Shown one piece after another: positions 34,668-43,057 of a stretch of DNA of 64,000 nt (the first letter of the stretch is position 1; every line of letters starts with the position of its first letter). The notes beneath the pieces are model-generated. The model was given only the letters and a program-made list of their open reading frames with translations, was not told the DNA's origin and did not search any database. Source of the DNA: Sphingomonas ginsenosidimutans (GTDB lineage: Bacteria > Pseudomonadota > Alphaproteobacteria > Sphingomonadales > Sphingomonadaceae); NCBI RefSeq assembly GCF_002374835.1, contig NZ_NWVD01000001.1, positions 682,001 to 746,000 of the forward strand, written 5' to 3'. Made by a program: the position numbers and the translations under genes.

Positions 34668-35184
34668 CGCGGTAGCGCAGCTGGAACGACGTATTGGTCG
34701 CGAACGTGCCCGACAGCGTCAGCCGGATCGCACGCACCCGCGCGTCGTACCCCAGCGCATCGGCCACCGGCTGATAGCTCCAGCTCGATCCGTCGGAGAA
34801 TTCGAGCCCGTCGCCGGCGGGCGCGGCGGCGGAATAGGACAGTGACAGGCCGCTCGATACCAGGCCGGTGCCCAGCAGGCTGCCGTCGGCGAACTCGATC
34901 GGTCCCTTGCCCGCGCCCGCCAGATCGCGGACGTAGAGGATGACGTTGGCGGGCAGGGGCTCGACCAGCACCACGCTGCGCACCGGCCGCGCGAGATTGG
35001 CGAGCGGATTGCTGGCGAGCGTGCGATAGTCGGCGACCGAACCGGGCAGTGCGCGCGGCACGGCGTTGCCGAGCGGATCGGACACGGTCGTCACGCTTTT
35101 GGTCAGGACCAGCGGATCGGCGGCGGCGGGCGCGCCGGCCAGCATCGCCGCCAGGGCGACGGGGAGCATCCGGGCGGCCGTCAT
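34654..35184 (-). CDS. Secreted DUF11-type protein, last gene of the surface operon
   Basis: 176 residues with a signal peptide (MLPVALAAMLAGAPAAADP). The mature part is beta-rich: LTKSVTTVSDPLGNAVPRAL, then VVLVEPLPANVILYVRDLAG and FADGSLLGTGL. It ends FQLRYRVRIR, a terminal strand similar in shape to the ends of its operon mates. ATG overlaps the stop of the giant upstream gene by 4 nt, so expression is coupled. It resembles DUF11 and conserved-repeat surface modules; no precise function is known. Confidence 0.65.
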   Translation of the reverse strand: MTAARMLPVALAAMLAGAPAAADPLVLTKSVTTVSDPLGNAVPRALPGSVADYRTLASNPLANLARPVRSVVLVEPLPANVILYVRDLAGAGKGPIEFADGSLLGTGLVSSGLSLSYSAAAPAGDGLEFSDGSSWSYQPVADALGYDARVRAIRLTLSGTFATNTSFQLRYRVRIR

Positions 35185-38100
35185 CGCCCGATCCCCAGCA
35201 TCCGTCCGGCACCGGCGAGCGTATCGGGATCGAATTTCATCCGCAGCGTCACGAATGCCCCCTTTCGCGTATAGCGATCCTGCGCGAAGTCGCGGTCGCG
35301 ATAGCCGGCGATATTGTAGCCGGCGGTGATCCACACGTCGCGCGCCGGCGACAGGCCGAGCGTCGGCCCCGCGCTGAACGCGACGGTGCGGTTGGTCCAG
35401 CCGTGCTGCACCGACGCCTGCGCCCCGATGTCGACGCGTCGCCCCAGATCGCGCCGCACGTCGACGCCGATCGCATCGGTCAGCCCGGTGTAATCGTCCG
35501 CGTCGAAGCTGCCGCGCACCCATTTCAGCCCGTGATACAGCGTCGCGTCCCAGCCATGGCCCTCACCCTCCGGCCCGGAGCGATAGTGGAGCGCCAGATT
35601 GTTGATCGCGCGCAGCGTCGCCTGATAGCCGCCCGCGAACGCCGGTACGCCCAGCACGTTGCGATCGGTGAAGCCCGGATCGGCGCGTTCGTGGCGCAGT
35701 TGCAGCCGTTCCAGCACCGACCAGTCGCTGTCGAGCGGGCGCCACGCCAGCGCGACGTCGGCGCTGAGCGACAGGGCGAGCGCGCCGTCGCGATCGCGCA
35801 CCGCATAGCCGCGCACTGCGGACGCCAGCGTGCGCCCTTCGCCCAGCGCGCGCAGGACGTTGGTGGTCAGGCCGTAGCGGGTGTTGCTGTCGCTGGTGCG
35901 ATATTCGGCGCGGCCGTTCCACGACCAGCGATCCGCGCGATAGGCCGCGCCCAGCGTCACCGCCGCATGATCGTCGTTCGCGCCGTCCTGCGCCAGCGAC
36001 CCGCCGGCCGCCACCGGGTGGAAGGCGTTGATCGCCGCCCCGGCCGGCAGCTGTCCGCGCAGCGTGCTGCTGGCGTCGAGCGTCGCGTCGATGGTCCAGC
36101 GCCGGCCGATCGGCAGCGACTGGTTGAGGCCGTATTGCGCATAGGTGCGCTGGCCGTTCTCCCCGCCGACCGGCCGCATCGCCGCCTGGCGGTTCAGCGT
36201 GCTGGTCCATTTCGCCCCCGTCCAGGGCGCGACGTCGAAGCCGATCTGCGCGGTCTGCGCGGTGAAGCCGCGGCCTTCCGCGATCTCATAGCCGCCGATC
36301 AGCCGGATGCCCGGGCCCACGCGCCAGCCGGCGGTCAGTTGATGGCGGATCGGGAAATCGACGCTCGCCTTTGCGCCGTCCGGCGCGACCTGCGTCTGCG
36401 CTTCCAGCGTGATGCGATCGCCGGCCAGCGCCTGCGTGCCGCCCAGCGTCAGCAGGCGCGAGGAACGATCCACGCCGCCCGCCAGCCCGCGATCCCGCGC
36501 CAGCTGGGCGCCCGCGAACAGCGTGCCGTGCGCACGCTGCCATTCGAGGCGCGCATCGCCGGCGACGCGCGACGCGCCGTCCAGCAACTGCTGCTGGTGC
36601 CAGGCGGTGCCGGTCAGCGACAGCCGGTCGGTCAGCGCCAGCCGCCCGTCCAGCCCGATCTTGCGCGTGCCGCGTTCGACCGCATTCTGCTGGCCCAGGC
36701 CGAACCCGGCGTCCTGCTGGCGCGCATAGGCCGTCAGGTCGAGCGCGGGGCCGTGATGCTCCGCCTCCGCAAGCCAGGCGGTGCCGGCGCGCAGTCCGTG
36801 CGCGCCGCCGGTCGCGGCCTCCGCGCGCAGCTGCGTGTCGGCCGACAGGCGCGCGCGCGCGTCGACCGCCAGCAGCGCCGCATCGCCGACCGTCCGGTCG
36901 CGCAGCGCGGTGGCGCCCAGTTCGACCGCGCCGCGCGCGATCCGCACCGCCGCGCGGGCGCCCCCCACCGCCTTGCGGACGCTGCCCCAGCTTTCGTAGT
37001 CGACCACGATGAAGACCGGATTGCGGCCTGCGTCGCGGCCCAGCACCGGCTGGCGGAAGCGGATCGTCCCGGCGAGCGGATCGATGTCATAGTCGATATG
37101 CCGCGTCATCGGCGTGGACGACACGATCAGTTCGGGGCGCAGCCGGTCGCGCACCTCGATCCGCAGCCGGTCGCTATTGGGCACGATGTCGCGCGCCGAC
37201 AGGCGATAGGGACCGGACAGGCCGTTGCCCTGGATCTCGTCGCGGCCATACAGTTCGTCGGTATGCGCGGTGAAGGCGGTGACGGTGACGCGGTCGCCCT
37301 CATAGGCGATCTTCGCGCCGGTCAGCGTGCGGCTGTAGCGGCCCAGCTGCGTGTCGCGCAGCCCGGTTTCGTAATCGCCGAGCAGCGCCACGACCTCGCG
37401 CCGTTCCAGTCGCAGGTACAGCTTGCCCGCGGTGGCGGCGTCATAGCCCTGGCGCGTGGCATCGCCGTAGACGGTGTAATAGCGATCCGGGTCGATCGTG
37501 CCGAGCAGCCCGCGGGTGCGATCGCGCGTCCGCTTGCTGTCATAGGCGATGGTGGCGAGCCATGACCCCTTGATCCGCCCCTTCGCATAGAGCGCGAGCT
37601 GGCCGTCCAGGATCGTGCCATCGCGATCGGCGGGCAGCACCGTGCCGCGACGCGACAGGATGTCATGCCCGATCGTGCCCGCGCCGAAGCCGACGATCGT
37701 CCAGCCCGCGGCGCCGGGGGCCAGCCACGCGCGGACCGGTTCGTCGTGCGACGCCTGCGCATCCGCCAGCGTGACGGTGGCGCGTACCGCGCCCGCCTGC
37801 GTCGTGGGTTGCAGTTCGATGAAGGCGATGCCGTCGTCGCCGACGACACGCGCGATCGGGGCGGGGACGGGGGCGGGGGCGGGGGCGGCGGGCGAGGCCG
37901 GCGAGGCGGCGGTCGCGCGGCGGCGCTGGTCGAGCGCGACGTCGAGCGCGGGGGCATAGGGCGCCTCCACCCGCACGGGCACGCTGGTGCCCGCGCGCAC
38001 CGGGCGGCCGGCACGATCGGTCAGCCGCACCGCGACCAGCGGGCGGGTGACGCCGTCGGCGATGAGGCGGCTGGCCTGCGGCACCGCGACGGCATGTGCC

Positions 38101-40208
38101 GGCGTGCCCGAGGAATGGACGATGCGCGTGATGACGGTGACGACCGCGCCGTCGGCGGCGAGCACGCGCGCCTCGATCCGGTTGTCGCCGTCCGCCAGCG
38201 CAATGCCGCTCCAGCGCGAGATCGCGACGCCGGTGGCGCGCGCCTCCGTCCCGTCGAACGCGACGGGATCGCTCTGTACGCCGTTCACCGTCAGCGCGAC
38301 GCGCTGTTCCGACAGATGCTTGAACACGACGCGCACCGCGGGGGCGCGGGGATTGTGGTCGGCCAGCGGGAACAGCATGGCGACGCCCGGCGCCTGGCCC
38401 TCGAACCAGTCGCGATTGCCCGCGGCGATCGCATCGGGCGCGACGGCGATCGGCAGCGCCGTGGCGGCATCCGCCGTGCGACCGGTCGGCGCCAGCTGAA
38501 AATCGACCCGCTTCAGCAGCCCGCCGTCGCTGTCCACGAAGCGGGACAGCGCGTCGCCCGCCGCGCGGGTATCGGCATCGCACGCGACCGCGCGGTGCGT
38601 GGCGGGAATGCCGTGGCGATCGAGCTGGACGACGTGGCGGCCGGGGCGGATGCCCTCGAGGTGGTACAGGCCGTCGCGGTCGGTGACGACGAAGGTGCCG
38701 TCCTCCAGCAGGATGCGCACGCCCGCCACACCCTTGCGACGGCGCGCCGGATCGCCGCACGCCCCCTCGGTCACGCGGCCGATCACGGTAAAGCCGTCGC
38801 TGAACAGCAGCGGGCGCAGCCGGACGGAGGCGGCCGCCTCGTTACCGGTCGCACCGGCGCTGCCCGATGCCAGCACGCGGTTGACCGCTTCCCCCGGCGG
38901 CGCGCCGGGGGTGACGGTGACGACGTAGCGAAGGCCGATGGTGGCGCGTGCGCGCAGCACGGGTATCGCGAACGACAGCGTGCGCCCGTCGGCGGCGACG
39001 CGCGGTTCGTCCGCCCCACGCGTCGAGCCGGGCTGATAGCGCAGCCCGAGGGGCAGCAGGTCGGTGACCCGCACGTTGCGCGCGTCGACGGCGGTGCGAT
39101 TGGCCAGAGTGACGCGATATTGCACGATGTCGCCGGGCGATGCCTCGCGCACCGATGCCGTCTTGGTGAGCAGCAGCGCGGACGGGCCGGCACGGTCGAC
39201 CGGCACGTCGGCGTAGAAGGGGTCCGGCTTGCTCAGGACGAAGGTGCCGCCGAACGAGGCATCGTTGATGATGAACGCTCGTCCCCCCGGATTGCGCAAC
39301 GGCGCCAGATCGTTTGGGGAGCGGGTGGACGGCGCGGTATAGCCGGCGGGCGGCTCCACGTGCAGATGGTAGCGCCCGGGGGCCACGAGCGGGAATCGAT
39401 AGCGGCCGGGGGGCTGGACGTAGGTGCGGCCCGAGGCGTCTCGCACGGTTCCGCCGCTGGTGACGGTGGCCGGGTAGCGGCTGACGCCGTCGTCGCCGAA
39501 GACGGTGGCGGGGTGGCCGCCTTCGTCGAGCAGGGTCACCTGCGCGCCATCGACCGGCGTGCCGGTGACCGAATCGAAGATCTCGCCGGCGGGGTCGATC
39601 AGCATTTCGGCGACCGAGCCGAAGCTGTACGGGTCCTCGGTGAACGAGAGCCGCATCCGCCCGCCGCGTTCGAGGGCCACGTCGCACGCCTCGGCCGCCG
39701 GATCGTTGCCGCCCAACGACACGCCGCCGGCGAAACTGCCGGTGTCGGGCCCGGTTTCGAGCAGCGTCACCGGGCCGTCATAGCCATCGGTGGTCATGTG
39801 GATCGTCGCGCCTTCGCGCACCGCGGGGTCGTGGTTGCTGCCGGGATTGTCGAGCACCAGGATCACCGGCGTGCGCCGGTCTAGCGCCGCGACCGGGGCG
39901 GCGCGCGACAGCGTATCGGCGTCGATCGGCGCGGGAATGTAGCGCAGCGCGGGCGTCGTTTCGCAGCGTTCGCCCAAGAGCGCATAGCCGGGTGGCAGCA
40001 ACCGAAAGCCGAGCGTCGTCGGGTGCTTCGTCCGGTCGACGTCGAGCGTCACGGCGTTCGAACGCACCTGCACCCGTGCATCGGGCGCCCCGAGCGACAG
40101 CGTGGCGACGTTGGTGACGCGCGCGACATCGTCGGCACGGGCGGGGGCGACGACCAGCATCGCAAGGGCGGCGGCAAGCGCCAGCGAAAGGCGGCGGACG
40201 ATGGGCAT
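35181..40208 (-). CDS. Giant DUF11/SdrD-like surface protein with predicted outer-membrane beta-barrel
   Basis: 1675 residues from ATG 40208. Signal peptide (RLSLALAAALAMLVVAPARA). About 27-340 is a beta-rich head. About 343-450 is a DUF11 module (LLLTKTASVREASPGDIVQY ... NVRVTDLLPLGLRYQPGST). About 470-530 is a carboxypeptidase-regulatory/SdrD-like fold (GVRILLEDGTFVVTDRDGLY). An Ala-Pro linker lies near 770-785 (SPAAPAPAPVPAPIA). From about 850 to the end are alternating strands rich in aromatic, Arg and Asp residues, reading as a large barrel that ends DTLAGAGRMLGIGR. Likely role: surface anchoring or export of the smaller operon proteins. No family name is certain. Confidence 0.72.
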   Translation of the reverse strand: MPIVRRLSLALAAALAMLVVAPARADDVARVTNVATLSLGAPDARVQVRSNAVTLDVDRTKHPTTLGFRLLPPGYALLGERCETTPALRYIPAPIDADTLSRAAPVAALDRRTPVILVLDNPGSNHDPAVREGATIHMTTDGYDGPVTLLETGPDTGSFAGGVSLGGNDPAAEACDVALERGGRMRLSFTEDPYSFGSVAEMLIDPAGEIFDSVTGTPVDGAQVTLLDEGGHPATVFGDDGVSRYPATVTSGGTVRDASGRTYVQPPGRYRFPLVAPGRYHLHVEPPAGYTAPSTRSPNDLAPLRNPGGRAFIINDASFGGTFVLSKPDPFYADVPVDRAGPSALLLTKTASVREASPGDIVQYRVTLANRTAVDARNVRVTDLLPLGLRYQPGSTRGADEPRVAADGRTLSFAIPVLRARATIGLRYVVTVTPGAPPGEAVNRVLASGSAGATGNEAAASVRLRPLLFSDGFTVIGRVTEGACGDPARRRKGVAGVRILLEDGTFVVTDRDGLYHLEGIRPGRHVVQLDRHGIPATHRAVACDADTRAAGDALSRFVDSDGGLLKRVDFQLAPTGRTADAATALPIAVAPDAIAAGNRDWFEGQAPGVAMLFPLADHNPRAPAVRVVFKHLSEQRVALTVNGVQSDPVAFDGTEARATGVAISRWSGIALADGDNRIEARVLAADGAVVTVITRIVHSSGTPAHAVAVPQASRLIADGVTRPLVAVRLTDRAGRPVRAGTSVPVRVEAPYAPALDVALDQRRRATAASPASPAAPAPAPVPAPIARVVGDDGIAFIELQPTTQAGAVRATVTLADAQASHDEPVRAWLAPGAAGWTIVGFGAGTIGHDILSRRGTVLPADRDGTILDGQLALYAKGRIKGSWLATIAYDSKRTRDRTRGLLGTIDPDRYYTVYGDATRQGYDAATAGKLYLRLERREVVALLGDYETGLRDTQLGRYSRTLTGAKIAYEGDRVTVTAFTAHTDELYGRDEIQGNGLSGPYRLSARDIVPNSDRLRIEVRDRLRPELIVSSTPMTRHIDYDIDPLAGTIRFRQPVLGRDAGRNPVFIVVDYESWGSVRKAVGGARAAVRIARGAVELGATALRDRTVGDAALLAVDARARLSADTQLRAEAATGGAHGLRAGTAWLAEAEHHGPALDLTAYARQQDAGFGLGQQNAVERGTRKIGLDGRLALTDRLSLTGTAWHQQQLLDGASRVAGDARLEWQRAHGTLFAGAQLARDRGLAGGVDRSSRLLTLGGTQALAGDRITLEAQTQVAPDGAKASVDFPIRHQLTAGWRVGPGIRLIGGYEIAEGRGFTAQTAQIGFDVAPWTGAKWTSTLNRQAAMRPVGGENGQRTYAQYGLNQSLPIGRRWTIDATLDASSTLRGQLPAGAAINAFHPVAAGGSLAQDGANDDHAAVTLGAAYRADRWSWNGRAEYRTSDSNTRYGLTTNVLRALGEGRTLASAVRGYAVRDRDGALALSLSADVALAWRPLDSDWSVLERLQLRHERADPGFTDRNVLGVPAFAGGYQATLRAINNLALHYRSGPEGEGHGWDATLYHGLKWVRGSFDADDYTGLTDAIGVDVRRDLGRRVDIGAQASVQHGWTNRTVAFSAGPTLGLSPARDVWITAGYNIAGYRDRDFAQDRYTRKGAFVTLRMKFDPDTLAGAGRMLGIGR

Positions 40209-40279
40209 GACGGGTCGATCCCCGGCGCGCGGGCGAACCCGCACGCCGGAGGGGCGCTGCTCCCGGACAAGAGGGTGGA

Positions 40280-41416
40280 TTAGTCGATCTTGACCTTGAA
40301 CGAGACCGCGGTGCTCCCGCCGCCGGCCACGCGATCAAGCCGCGCGGTGAGCGTCTTCGTTCCGGCATCGTAGTTGGCGATGGCACCGTCGCTGTCGCCG
40401 CTGTCGTCGGCGTCGTCATCCTCGGGCGAGCCGCTGGCGACACAGGCGATGCCCAGCACGCCCGGCGTGCCGATCGAGATCGAACCGGGGACGTAGGTGG
40501 TGTGCGTCGGCACGATATCGGTCAGCGTCACCGCATCGGCCGGTGTCGTCAGCGTGGCATTCACTACCCGCAGGCAATATTCCAGCGTGGCGCCGGGTAT
40601 CGCCTTCGGATTGAGGGTGTTCACTCCGTCGTCGAGCACGCGCACCGATTTCATCACGCTGAGCGCGACGTTGGTGGTGACGACCTGATAGCCGGCATAG
40701 GCGCGGCCCTGGCCGTTGCGTGCGACGTCGCCCAGGTACAGCAGTCCGTCGCTGTCATCGTCGGCGAAGACGATGTCGACCGTATTGTCGGCATTGCCGA
40801 GGTTGAGGTCGGTGGCCACCAGCGCGGTGCCCTTCACCGCCGTCGAGCCGCCGGCGGCGGCGGTGACGTGCAGCGAATCGAACGCCAGCTGTGCCCCGGC
40901 CTGGTTGGGGACGTTGCCGACGATAAACACCGTCACGCTGGCATCGGGGGCCAGTTCGTCGATCCAGGTCGCGGTATCGACGCCCGGATCGTAGATGCCG
41001 TTGTTGTTCGAATCGACGAACGCGCGCAGGTTCGTCAGGTCGAAATTGTCGGTCCCCGGCAGGATCCCGACCGAGATGTTCTGCTGATCGGGATCGAGCA
41101 GGAAATCCTGTACCCCGTTGGTCAGGTTGGTGACGCGGAAGGTGGTGACCGCGTCCTGCTGCCCCAGGTTGACCTGCGTGAAGCCGGTCTGCGTGGTGAC
41201 GACGGTGAAGTTCACTTTCCGGTCGACCACGAACGTCGCGGTGGTCGACGTCGCGGTCTGCGGTGCGCCGTTGACGGTGTAGGTCGCCGATGCGGTGTTG
41301 CTGATCGACGTGCCGGCGGTGGTTTCGGACGCGGCGCTTTGCGCCTGCGCCGCCGTGGCGAGCGCGAGCGTACCGGTGCCCGCCAACATGACGGCGAGCG
41401 CCCTTTTCACGAACAT
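40280..41416 (-). CDS. Secreted DUF11-type repeat protein (378 aa)
   Basis: ATG 41416 behind GGAAGGAT. Signal peptide MFVKRALAVMLAGTGTLALA ending in AAQAQ. The mature N-terminus SISNTASATYTVNGAPQTA and the block YCLRVVNATLTTPADAVTLT followed by DIVPTHTTYVPGSISIG are classic DUF11 wording. Asp-rich loops (FVDSNNNGIYDPGVD, DDSDGLLYLGD, DDDADDSGDSDG) look able to bind calcium. It ends AVSFKVKID. It lies 71 bp upstream of the giant barrel gene and may be the major surface-displayed subunit. Confidence 0.75.
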   Translation of the reverse strand: MFVKRALAVMLAGTGTLALATAAQAQSAASETTAGTSISNTASATYTVNGAPQTATSTTATFVVDRKVNFTVVTTQTGFTQVNLGQQDAVTTFRVTNLTNGVQDFLLDPDQQNISVGILPGTDNFDLTNLRAFVDSNNNGIYDPGVDTATWIDELAPDASVTVFIVGNVPNQAGAQLAFDSLHVTAAAGGSTAVKGTALVATDLNLGNADNTVDIVFADDDSDGLLYLGDVARNGQGRAYAGYQVVTTNVALSVMKSVRVLDDGVNTLNPKAIPGATLEYCLRVVNATLTTPADAVTLTDIVPTHTTYVPGSISIGTPGVLGIACVASGSPEDDDADDSGDSDGAIANYDAGTKTLTARLDRVAGGGSTAVSFKVKID

Positions 41417-41462
41417 GACGTGGTTATCCTTCCTTTTTCGGTGCGTGACGAAGTCGAGGGGA

Positions 41463-41948
41463 TCAGTGGAGGACGGCCTGGAACGCGAATTCACCCCCAC
41501 CGCCGGCCGTCAACGGGCGGTCGAGGCGCCACCGTACGTGGGTGACATCATCGGGAAGGGCGGCGCGGGTGCCGCCGCCGGGAAGCGCGACGCGCAGCTG
41601 ATCCAGCGCGGCGTAGCGACGCCCGTCGAGCGATACCGCCGGTGCGGCCGATCCGGGCGCGGGCGCGCGATAGACCAGCCCGCGAGGGATGGGATTGTCG
41701 AGCGTGACGCCCGCCAGCGGCTGTGCGCCGGTGTTGCGATAGGCCAGCACGACGGTAACGCGGTCGCCCGGCACGACACGGCGTGCGGGCGCCAGCGCGA
41801 GGCGGGTGGTGCCGTCGGCGGCGCGCGCCCTGGTTTCGACCATCACGCGCGAGCTGATCTGGAGCGGACCGGGCGCCGCGGCGGCGGCGGCGGGCAGCGC
41901 GACCGCGGCGAGCGCGACCGCTGTGAGCGGGAAGGGGGAACGGAACAT
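41463..41948 (-). CDS. Secreted DUF11-like protein (161 aa)
   Basis: ATG 41948 follows GAGGAGT. Signal peptide FPLTAVALAAVALPAAAAAA. The mature part has VPGDRVTVVLAYRNTGAQPL and GVTLDNPIPRGLVYRAPAPG, the DUF11 pattern of a conserved-repeat adhesion-like module, and ends GEFAFQAVLH. It starts 12 bp after the upstream DUF11 gene and 46 bp before the next. It is likely exported with its operon mates. Confidence 0.72.
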   Translation of the reverse strand: MFRSPFPLTAVALAAVALPAAAAAAPGPLQISSRVMVETRARAADGTTRLALAPARRVVPGDRVTVVLAYRNTGAQPLAGVTLDNPIPRGLVYRAPAPGSAAPAVSLDGRRYAALDQLRVALPGGGTRAALPDDVTHVRWRLDRPLTAGGGGEFAFQAVLH

Positions 41949-41959
41949 GACGCAACTCC

Positions 41960-42922
41960 TCACTGGATCGTGACCTGGAACCGGATGGTGCGGGTGGCGG
42001 CGGCGGGCACGTCGCCGAGCGCCACGTGGATCGCCGTGCCGTCGAACCGGCCGGCATCGTCGTCGTCGGCATCGGAGACCGCGCGCGCATCGACGCTGAG
42101 GCTGCCGGCGACGTAGCGTGTGCCGGGGGGCACCGCGTCCTCCACCAGCGCGGCGAGCGCCGGCGCGGTGAAGCGGGCGACGAGACGATAGGTGACGACC
42201 GCGCCGGGAACCGCGCGCGTCGACCCGTCGGGTGCGCGCACCGATTGCGATTTCGCCAGCGTCGCGGCGTCGGTGGCGGCGGCGGCATCGGTGCCGAGCA
42301 GTGTCACCGCCTCCGCGCGCGCGCCGCCGCTGCCGACGACCAGATCGGCGCCGTTCGGCCCGGCCCCGGGCCTTACCGCACCGGGCGTGCCACTGGCGCT
42401 TTGCGCGACGGCGCCAAGGCGCACCGGCAGCGGATCGCCCGCCGCGACCGGGCCGAGCAGGACGTGGACCCGCCGCCGCTCACCCGCGCGCAGCCGCACG
42501 GCCGGGGTGGCGAGCGCGGCGCCGTCCGCGCCGTCGGCGGAGATGCCGATGTAGGTGGCGCGCGCGGCATCGACCGTGACCGACAGCGCGAAGTCGTCGT
42601 CGGCATTTCCGGTGTTGGTGACGTCGAAGGCGACCGCCACCGCGGTATCGGGAACGACCGGCTGCGACGCCAGCGCGGCGGTGACGGCCACGTCGACCAG
42701 CTGTGCCAGGGTGAGCGACACGCTGTTGCTGACGATGGGGGGCGCCGTGCTGCCGTCCGGCGCGGCGACGTTCAGCCGCGCGACGTTGGTGATGACGGTG
42801 CCCGCGGGCGTGGCGTTTTGCGCACGCACCGCGGGCGACACGACAAGCGCGCCCGAGACGGCCAGGGGGAGGGGGAGGGAGAACCGCAAGGCATTCGTCC
42901 GGACGACGGGATTGTCGTGCAC
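41960..42922 (-). CDS. Secreted DUF11-type protein, first gene of the surface operon (320 aa)
   Basis: Signal peptide region LPLPLAVSGALVVSPAVRAQ. The mature part has AGTVITNVARLNVAAPDGS, then DTAVAVAFDVTNTGNADDDF, and a C-terminal DUF11 unit (VPGAVVTYRLVARFTAPALA ... DAVPPGTRYVAGSLSVDA) ending ATRTIRFQVTIQ. The start is uncertain: GTG 42922 or TTG 42889; neither has a clear ribosome-binding site. An AT-rich stretch at about 42980-43030 upstream is the likely operon promoter. Confidence 0.7.
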   Translation of the reverse strand: MHDNPVVRTNALRFSLPLPLAVSGALVVSPAVRAQNATPAGTVITNVARLNVAAPDGSTAPPIVSNSVSLTLAQLVDVAVTAALASQPVVPDTAVAVAFDVTNTGNADDDFALSVTVDAARATYIGISADGADGAALATPAVRLRAGERRRVHVLLGPVAAGDPLPVRLGAVAQSASGTPGAVRPGAGPNGADLVVGSGGARAEAVTLLGTDAAAATDAATLAKSQSVRAPDGSTRAVPGAVVTYRLVARFTAPALAALVEDAVPPGTRYVAGSLSVDARAVSDADDDDAGRFDGTAIHVALGDVPAAATRTIRFQVTIQ

Positions 42923-43057
42923 GAGCGAAAAAGCGCAGCGCGGTTAACCGGGCGTAACCACGAAATGCGCGCCGGCCGGCGTTTCTACCAAAGGCTAAAA
43001 TACAGAAAACAAAAGAAAAAATGTTGCGGAAACGAAACGCCTCAATTCTACGGTAGG

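Noticed and set aside
35049..39884. Two long plus-strand frames opposite the giant surface protein
   Set aside because: No signal peptide, motifs or ribosome-binding sites. The minus-strand frame has a signal peptide, domain pattern and operon context.
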